64,000 bases of DNA. It comes from Pieris napi (taxonomy: Eukaryota > Arthropoda > Insecta > Lepidoptera > Pieridae). The notes beneath the pieces were generated by a model. That model worked only from the letters and a program-made list of their open reading frames with translations, was not told the origin of the DNA and did not search any database. Made by a program: the position numbers and the translations under genes. The DNA lies in the NCBI RefSeq assembly GCF_905475465.1, contig NC_062244.1, forward strand, positions 3,670,501-3,734,500. The letters run 5' to 3'. This document shows positions 59,768 to 64,000 of the stretch, piece after piece; position 1 is the first letter of the stretch, and the number at the start of each line of letters is the position of its first letter.

Positions 59768-59860
59768 CTACAAGAAGTGCCACCATTAGTGGATTAGCCT
59801 ACAAGAAGTGCCACCATCAGTGGATTAGGCTACAAGAAGTGCCACCATCAGAGGATTAAC
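59768..59860 (+). repeat. 31-bp tandem repeat, 3 copies
   Basis: The unit 'ctacaagaagtgccaccat' plus 'cagtggattagg' repeats at 59768, 59799 and 59830, with single-base differences between units. Confidence 0.9.
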
Positions 59861-60687
59861 CAAGGCAGTTGTAGTTTATTGTTTATCAGAATGCCAAATC
59901 GTAAAATGTGTATTTTATAAGCTAGTGCTGCAAAACATCGTCTTCTTTAAGATTTTTTAGTTTTTTTCAATGTGTCTAAAGAGTATAGTTTAAATATTTT
60001 GCACGTTGGGACAACTTATATATAGGATCAAGTCTGCCAAGGATATCAAGTCTGCCCAGATGTGTCCAAAATAATTAGTTGATAATCACAAATTAAAATC
60101 TGAAATAAAATTTATCAAGGTAATTATTACATCTGATAAAACAAATGACACTATGTAGGGAGATAAATCTTACCACGGATTGGCCCGATTAAAAAGGTAT
60201 CTGACGATATAATCGTTTGATTATGTTTTTTTTCCGTACGATAAATATCGCAGTCATCATTATTACAGGGACTTTTTGTTTATGATACTACTGCCACTTA
60301 ATCTCGTTGTGGGGACTAGAGATATATGAATTCTGTCACAACCCTTTTATCATAAATAAAGTTTTTATTATTATTATTGTATGTTAACCATCCATAGGCA
60401 CAAACCTAAATGGTAAATAATTATCACAAGTTAACCCATTTTTGAGTCTAAGTGATGTTGTGCTGATTTAGATTCTAAATAATGAAAAAAAAAAGCTTTT
60501 ATCTAATAAAGTTTGTTCTCGTAGCAATCAGAATCATAAACAAACCATGTGTTATCAGTAACTCCTAATAAACATATAAGAAATATAAGACATGTAACGA
60601 AATTCGCACTCAACAGGTGTGATGAGTATCGATAATAATTAATGACTAGGTGTAATGTGTATCTTATCACAAAATCAAAATACATAA

Positions 60688-61002
60688 ATGGAAAACAACA
60701 CAATATTTAAAACGCCATTGAAGGTCTGAGAAGTAACGACTTCAAAGAATCGTAGAATGCTCTCTGGACCGACACCGAGTGGATAAACCTCGTCGATGAA
60801 CTGAAGACTGAATGTAACTTTGATCTTAAATACGTTATTGAAGAACTAGCGCCTGCTCTGTATGAACAAAACGTACCACTGTACACATCATATTCAAACT
60901 CAGTTTGACGAATTTTTGAAATTATCATTGCTAACGCAGGAGACACTCTCAATGGCTTAGTTGAGACCTACAAACAGAACGATGATTACGTCAAGTCTGT
61001 TT
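60688..61002 (+). pseudogene. NSP/MA exon-5 remnant in unit 2
   Basis: About 315 bp corresponding to 55826-56135 of the intact gene (from 'atggaaaacaac' to the AYKQN region). Lesions include frameshifts, an in-frame TAG in place of the GAA/GTG stretch after FKE, a stop after the ATNGL-equivalent, and a split in the TSFQ region. Upstream and downstream exons are missing. Compared with the unit 1 remnant it retains both the exon's first half and the 30-bp segment deleted there. Confidence 0.87.
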
Positions 61003-61004
61003 AC

Positions 61005-61258
61005 TCTCGCCACTGCTTTTTCATTGCGAATTTGCGAAATGGATATTCCATACACTCCGAAGGGAACATCATCTCCTCAAGCGCTTGATTGGAACCCGCA
61101 AGGAAAGCGGAATCGTGGCCGCCCCCAGCAATCCTGGCGTTGCACCGTTGCATATGAGGCACAGAGAGCCGGAAATACTTGAAGCAAGGGGAAGTACGAG
61201 GCACAAGACCGAACGCGATAGAGACTCGCTGTGGACGCCCTCTGCCTCATCTATGGGT
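61005..61258 (+). pseudogene. Non-LTR retrotransposon C-terminal fragment (unit 2)
   Basis: Near-identical to 49400-49645: ALDWNPQGKRNRGR, QQSWRCTVAYEA, then a stop followed by a frame with QDRTRWRLAV-type residues. It is fused directly to the NSP/MA remnant in the same way as in unit 1. Confidence 0.7.
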
Positions 61259-62499
61259 CACTAAGTCAGTGAAGTAATACAAATAATGGGAAATGCCACT
61301 CTTGTGAACTCAGTCAGTGTTAAACTGAATATGTCTTCACTGTAAAATTATTAAGCGTGATAGAGATATAGGCCCGCGGCAGATATCTAATATAGATTAT
61401 TTATTTATTAAGGAAACTAAACAAATACATCTCTATATAGTAAAAATAAAATAAAAGTAAAACATAAAATAAACACATTGGACATATCCATAAATAGTTT
61501 CACTGATAAAAAAGACAAAACAAAACATGACAGCACAAAATTTATAAATTAGGAGAACGACAAACAAACTTGTAGCTATAAAAAACAAGGAATATACAAG
61601 GCTTAAGACATTCATTGAGAGTTTTAACTTATTCTTAAATCATTACATGTAGATTAGATTATAGATATTGGGTTAAAGATGCCATACTGTTAATCGGTAC
61701 TCGCATACCCAACCTCTTTAACACATCAGCAATTTGTAACCTTACCGCAAGGATTTCTAATAGGTACCGTGTAATAGCCCTCCTTGTCCAGCTAGGGAGC
61801 TGAGTAAAGTATTGGCAATCTAAAACTTAGCTTGTGTATCTTATCATGCGTACTATGATTAAGGGGGTGAAATTTCCTAAAGATGCCATACGAGGGTAAA
61901 TCTATCGATACCCAGCTGGGGTTTGAAATATGATACATTCCCGACTCACGCCTTTTGGGCCTAGGCTACCGACTGTCGTCAGGAACTGTAATTTTCATAC
62001 AAATTTAGTTCAAAACATTGCAAAATAACAATTACGCCCTTATCCACCTCTCACAACAAGGCTAGCCACTGCGACAAAAATGACTATAAACTGACTACAA
62101 CGCAAATCATAATTTTCACCACAACGTTTGATACGTTATTAAAACACTATTAATAACGGATCTATTAACTATTAAAACACTCATCATCCAATATTAATTA
62201 TAATATTATAGGGTTATCTGTGAAACCAGCGGGATGGACAGGAGATGATGGAAGATCAAATCCTATGCTACACAGGGAAGATAAAGGGTCATTTCAGGGT
62301 AGGGTTTCTAATCAAAAAGATGTATAAAACAAATTGAAAATTATATAGGGATATAGTAACAGATTGAACACACACTCATGTATCTCATAATTCTGAAATG
62401 TTTAAATTATAATATATATCAATAATTATTCAAGTCTATGTACATATGTGACGCACCGGATGAAGACGACAGTAATTTAATGAGCATATTGAAGCAGCA

Positions 62500-63065
62500 T
62501 ATTCATTCAAAAATATGAGAAGAGTTCCAGTAATGAAAAACTAGATGGACTTGGACCAAAATTATGTATTAGGGCAGGAGTAAGACAAGGAGTTCCCTTA
62601 TCGCCCAAGATATCTATAGCCGTCCGTTACTATAAAAGAACTAGAGCGGGAAAGGAAAGGAATACAAAAAAACTATACCTACGTTTTCAAGACCATTGAG
62701 ATTTACAGTAACAGACAAATCACAAGAAATGTTATAGGACTAACCTGGAAGAAGTATTGGAGCTTAAAAGAAATCCTCGAATGAGTAAAGGTCAACTAAA
62801 GGAAAAGGTGGTGGATTCGTGCTTGCTGTCTGGCCTTCCATATGGAGCACTAAATTGGATTTTCCAAAACAAAACGAACGGCAAATACGTTCGTGCCAGC
62901 GAGCGATAGAGAGAAGTATACTTGGAATTAAATAACGCGACAAACAGAACAGTGAATATATCTGCAGAAAAAATAAAAATAATGTATGCTGAGCAGCATG
63001 CCCTACCACTTAAATGGAAATGGGCTCATTATACGGACAGATGACAGATGGTCTTAAACGGTAAC
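62500..63065 (+). pseudogene. Degenerate LINE with reverse-transcriptase motif
   Basis: About 62565-62615 reads RAGVRQGVPLSPKIS, the RT motif GxRQGDPLSP with D replaced by V. Further on, a frame resembling RAIERSILGI...LRDK and ALPLKWKWAHYTDR (about 62895-63050) matches the C-terminal conserved block of RTE-like LINEs (IERSILGxxLRDK, KLKWxWAGHxxR). Stops and frameshifts interrupt both. The unit 1 counterpart (52980-53390) is further deleted. Confidence 0.72.
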
Positions 63066-63161
63066 CGAATGGATTATAGCGTTTCGATAAAATAACAATT
63101 AATCAACAAAATAAGGTAGTTAAGATGACTTTTAATAAATATGAAACGTCATGGCTTGCCA

Positions 63162-63280
63162 TGATAAGTCATAGAAATATCGCGCAAAAATACTAATTAA
63201 TGATTTGAAAATGATAAGATCTGATTGTTTTTTGATAACTTTTGAATATATAAACTCGACACTAGTGGGCAAACATCAAT
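63162..63280 (+). promoter_or_regulatory. Promoter of the second NSP/MA gene
   Basis: Same layout as copy 1: TGATAAG at 63162 and 63212, TATATAAA at 63247-63254, initiator-like 'catcaatt' at 63274. Over the last 100 bp it is identical to copy 1 except for one T in a T run. Confidence 0.7.
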
Positions 63281-63292
63281 TAAGACCAAAAA

Positions 63293-63544
63293 ATGAAAGC
63301 TATTGTAGTCTTATTAGCCCTTGCGGCTTTGGGGAGCGCTAAGCCTCGTCTTTTTGAGACGTTCCAAGACCACTTTAAACACTTTATGGACATAAACAAT
63401 GCTTTGGAAGGTGCCCATTGGAGACGACAACAGGGTCAGGGATACACTCCTAACCCAGAATACATCGAAATGTTGAACAAGTTGGGTGAGGTGGACTTCA
63501 AACAGATGTTCGCTGATTTAAAAAAGGAGTCCGAAGTACAAGAC
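63293..63544 (+). CDS. NSP/MA family protein, copy 2 (exon 1 only; cut by window end)
   Basis: Second gene of the tandem pair. Exon 1 encodes the same 84 residues as copy 1, including the signal peptide MKAIVVLLALAALGSA and the LFETFQDHFKHFMDINNAL start of domain 1. It differs from copy 1 by two synonymous changes (CTC/CTT in the signal peptide region and ACA/ACG shortly after). The donor GTGAGT follows at 63545. Intron 1 continues to the window edge and matches copy 1 closely. The rest of the gene is outside the window, so its integrity is unknown. Confidence 0.9.
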
Positions 63545-64000
63545 GTGAGTACCTTCTACATATATATATTATCCTCAAAATTGTTTGCAATAAATATTTT
63601 TTAAGTATAACTGATTTGATTTGGACATTGCACAACTCCTTTCAACCTCCAAATTTAAAATGACAGTCAAAAGAAGACGGTTCAGTTACCGTTTTTCTAA
63701 TTCTTATAAATAACACGCCATAGCTCCAAGCAGCAAAGGAGACTGTAGAATCACCGAATATATTACTGTAGAATAACCGATAGTGAGTCTTGTGTATCAC
63801 TAAACTTAAACTAAACTAAACTTAACTAAACTAAACTAAACTTACTTACCTAGAGTTAGAGTTTCTTGCCCGTTCTTCTCAGAACAAGGCCTCCTGGTAG
63901 TTTTGCGAACGGATGGCGTAGTCTTGCTCTTTCACGAATTTTGTAATTTTTTTGACATTCATAAGCATGCCCTAAGACGCATCTAAATTGAATAAACGTA

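Larger units (their letters stand above)
56940..59914. other. Spacer between the NSP/MA duplication units
   Basis: No host gene is seen. The stretch contains a Helitron-like element (57182-57575), the repeat shared with 37605-37740, a second Helitron-like repeat (58400-58625), a partial foldback (58949-59090) and a short tandem repeat (59768-59860). Open frames at 57946 and 58278 on the minus strand lack motifs and overlap repeats. Confidence 0.6.
59915..63292. repeat. Tandem duplication unit 2: 5' flank of the second NSP/MA gene
   Basis: Counterpart of 48572-53592, in the same order and orientation. It lacks the pogo-like and TA-flanked elements of unit 1 but has a longer NSP/MA exon remnant and an additional stretch of retrotransposon (about 62340-62640 and 62878-63000). 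The start-to-start offset of the two genes is exactly 9700 bp. Confidence 0.88.

Noticed and set aside
56877..59914. A third NSP/MA gene between the two copies
   Set aside because: No exon-like match is found in this spacer; the only family remnant is the broken exon at 60688.

Overview
This window is genomic DNA from an insect, most likely a pierid butterfly of the Pieris group. Genes are split by introns with GT-AG (and one probable GC-AG) junctions, the sequence is AT-rich, and it carries lepidopteran-type SINEs, MITEs and Helitron-like repeats. The key taxonomic marker is a three-domain, secreted insect-allergen-repeat protein of the nitrile-specifier/major-allergen (NSP/MA) family. From established knowledge, multi-domain members of that family are characteristic of Pierinae that feed on glucosinolate plants. 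The species is an inference.

Layout. Positions 1-7.7 kb hold no gene I can support, only repeats. TCHP (trichoplein, a centriole/keratin-linked coiled-coil protein) lies on the minus strand at 7.8-13.2 kb, in 8 coding exons (495 aa). A repeat-rich gap (13.3-16.1 kb) has stacked MITEs and a LINE endonuclease remnant. mRpL44 (mitochondrial large-ribosomal-subunit protein) is on the plus strand at 16.1-17.7 kb, in 6 exons (322 aa), one intron best explained as GC-AG. It is convergent with CENPJ/Sas-4 (centriole assembly) on the minus strand at 18.3-22.2 kb, 3 exons (1153 aa). About 0.7 kb away, head-to-head, starts nardilysin (NRDC), a zinc endopeptidase spread over 22.9-44.8 kb in 24 exons. All the junctions I placed keep frame, giving 1141 aa.

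Nardilysin introns are loaded with transposons. The most striking is an apparently intact 2.8-kb PIF/Harbinger element (32410-35238). Its transposase and MADF-domain partner lie on opposite strands and interlock: the second exon of each lies inside the intron of the other, and their two splice acceptors share one 33-bp stretch.

From 48.6 kb to the window end is a large tandem duplication. Each unit carries a remnant of an NSP/MA exon, non-LTR retrotransposon debris, a near-identical promoter and an NSP/MA gene. The first gene (53593-56876) is complete: 7 exons, 635 aa, with three 70-nt exons recurring in a modular pattern. The second begins at 63293, exactly 9700 bp later, and runs off the window after exon 1, which encodes an identical peptide. 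A pogo-like element and a TA-flanked mini-transposon occur only in the first unit, and the second unit shows the empty site.

Functionally, TCHP and CENPJ are both centriolar, mRpL44 and NRDC are housekeeping genes, and the NSP/MA genes are probably gut detoxification or digestion genes expanding by tandem duplication. All calls were made by reading the sequence and by recalled family knowledge; no alignment or database search was run.
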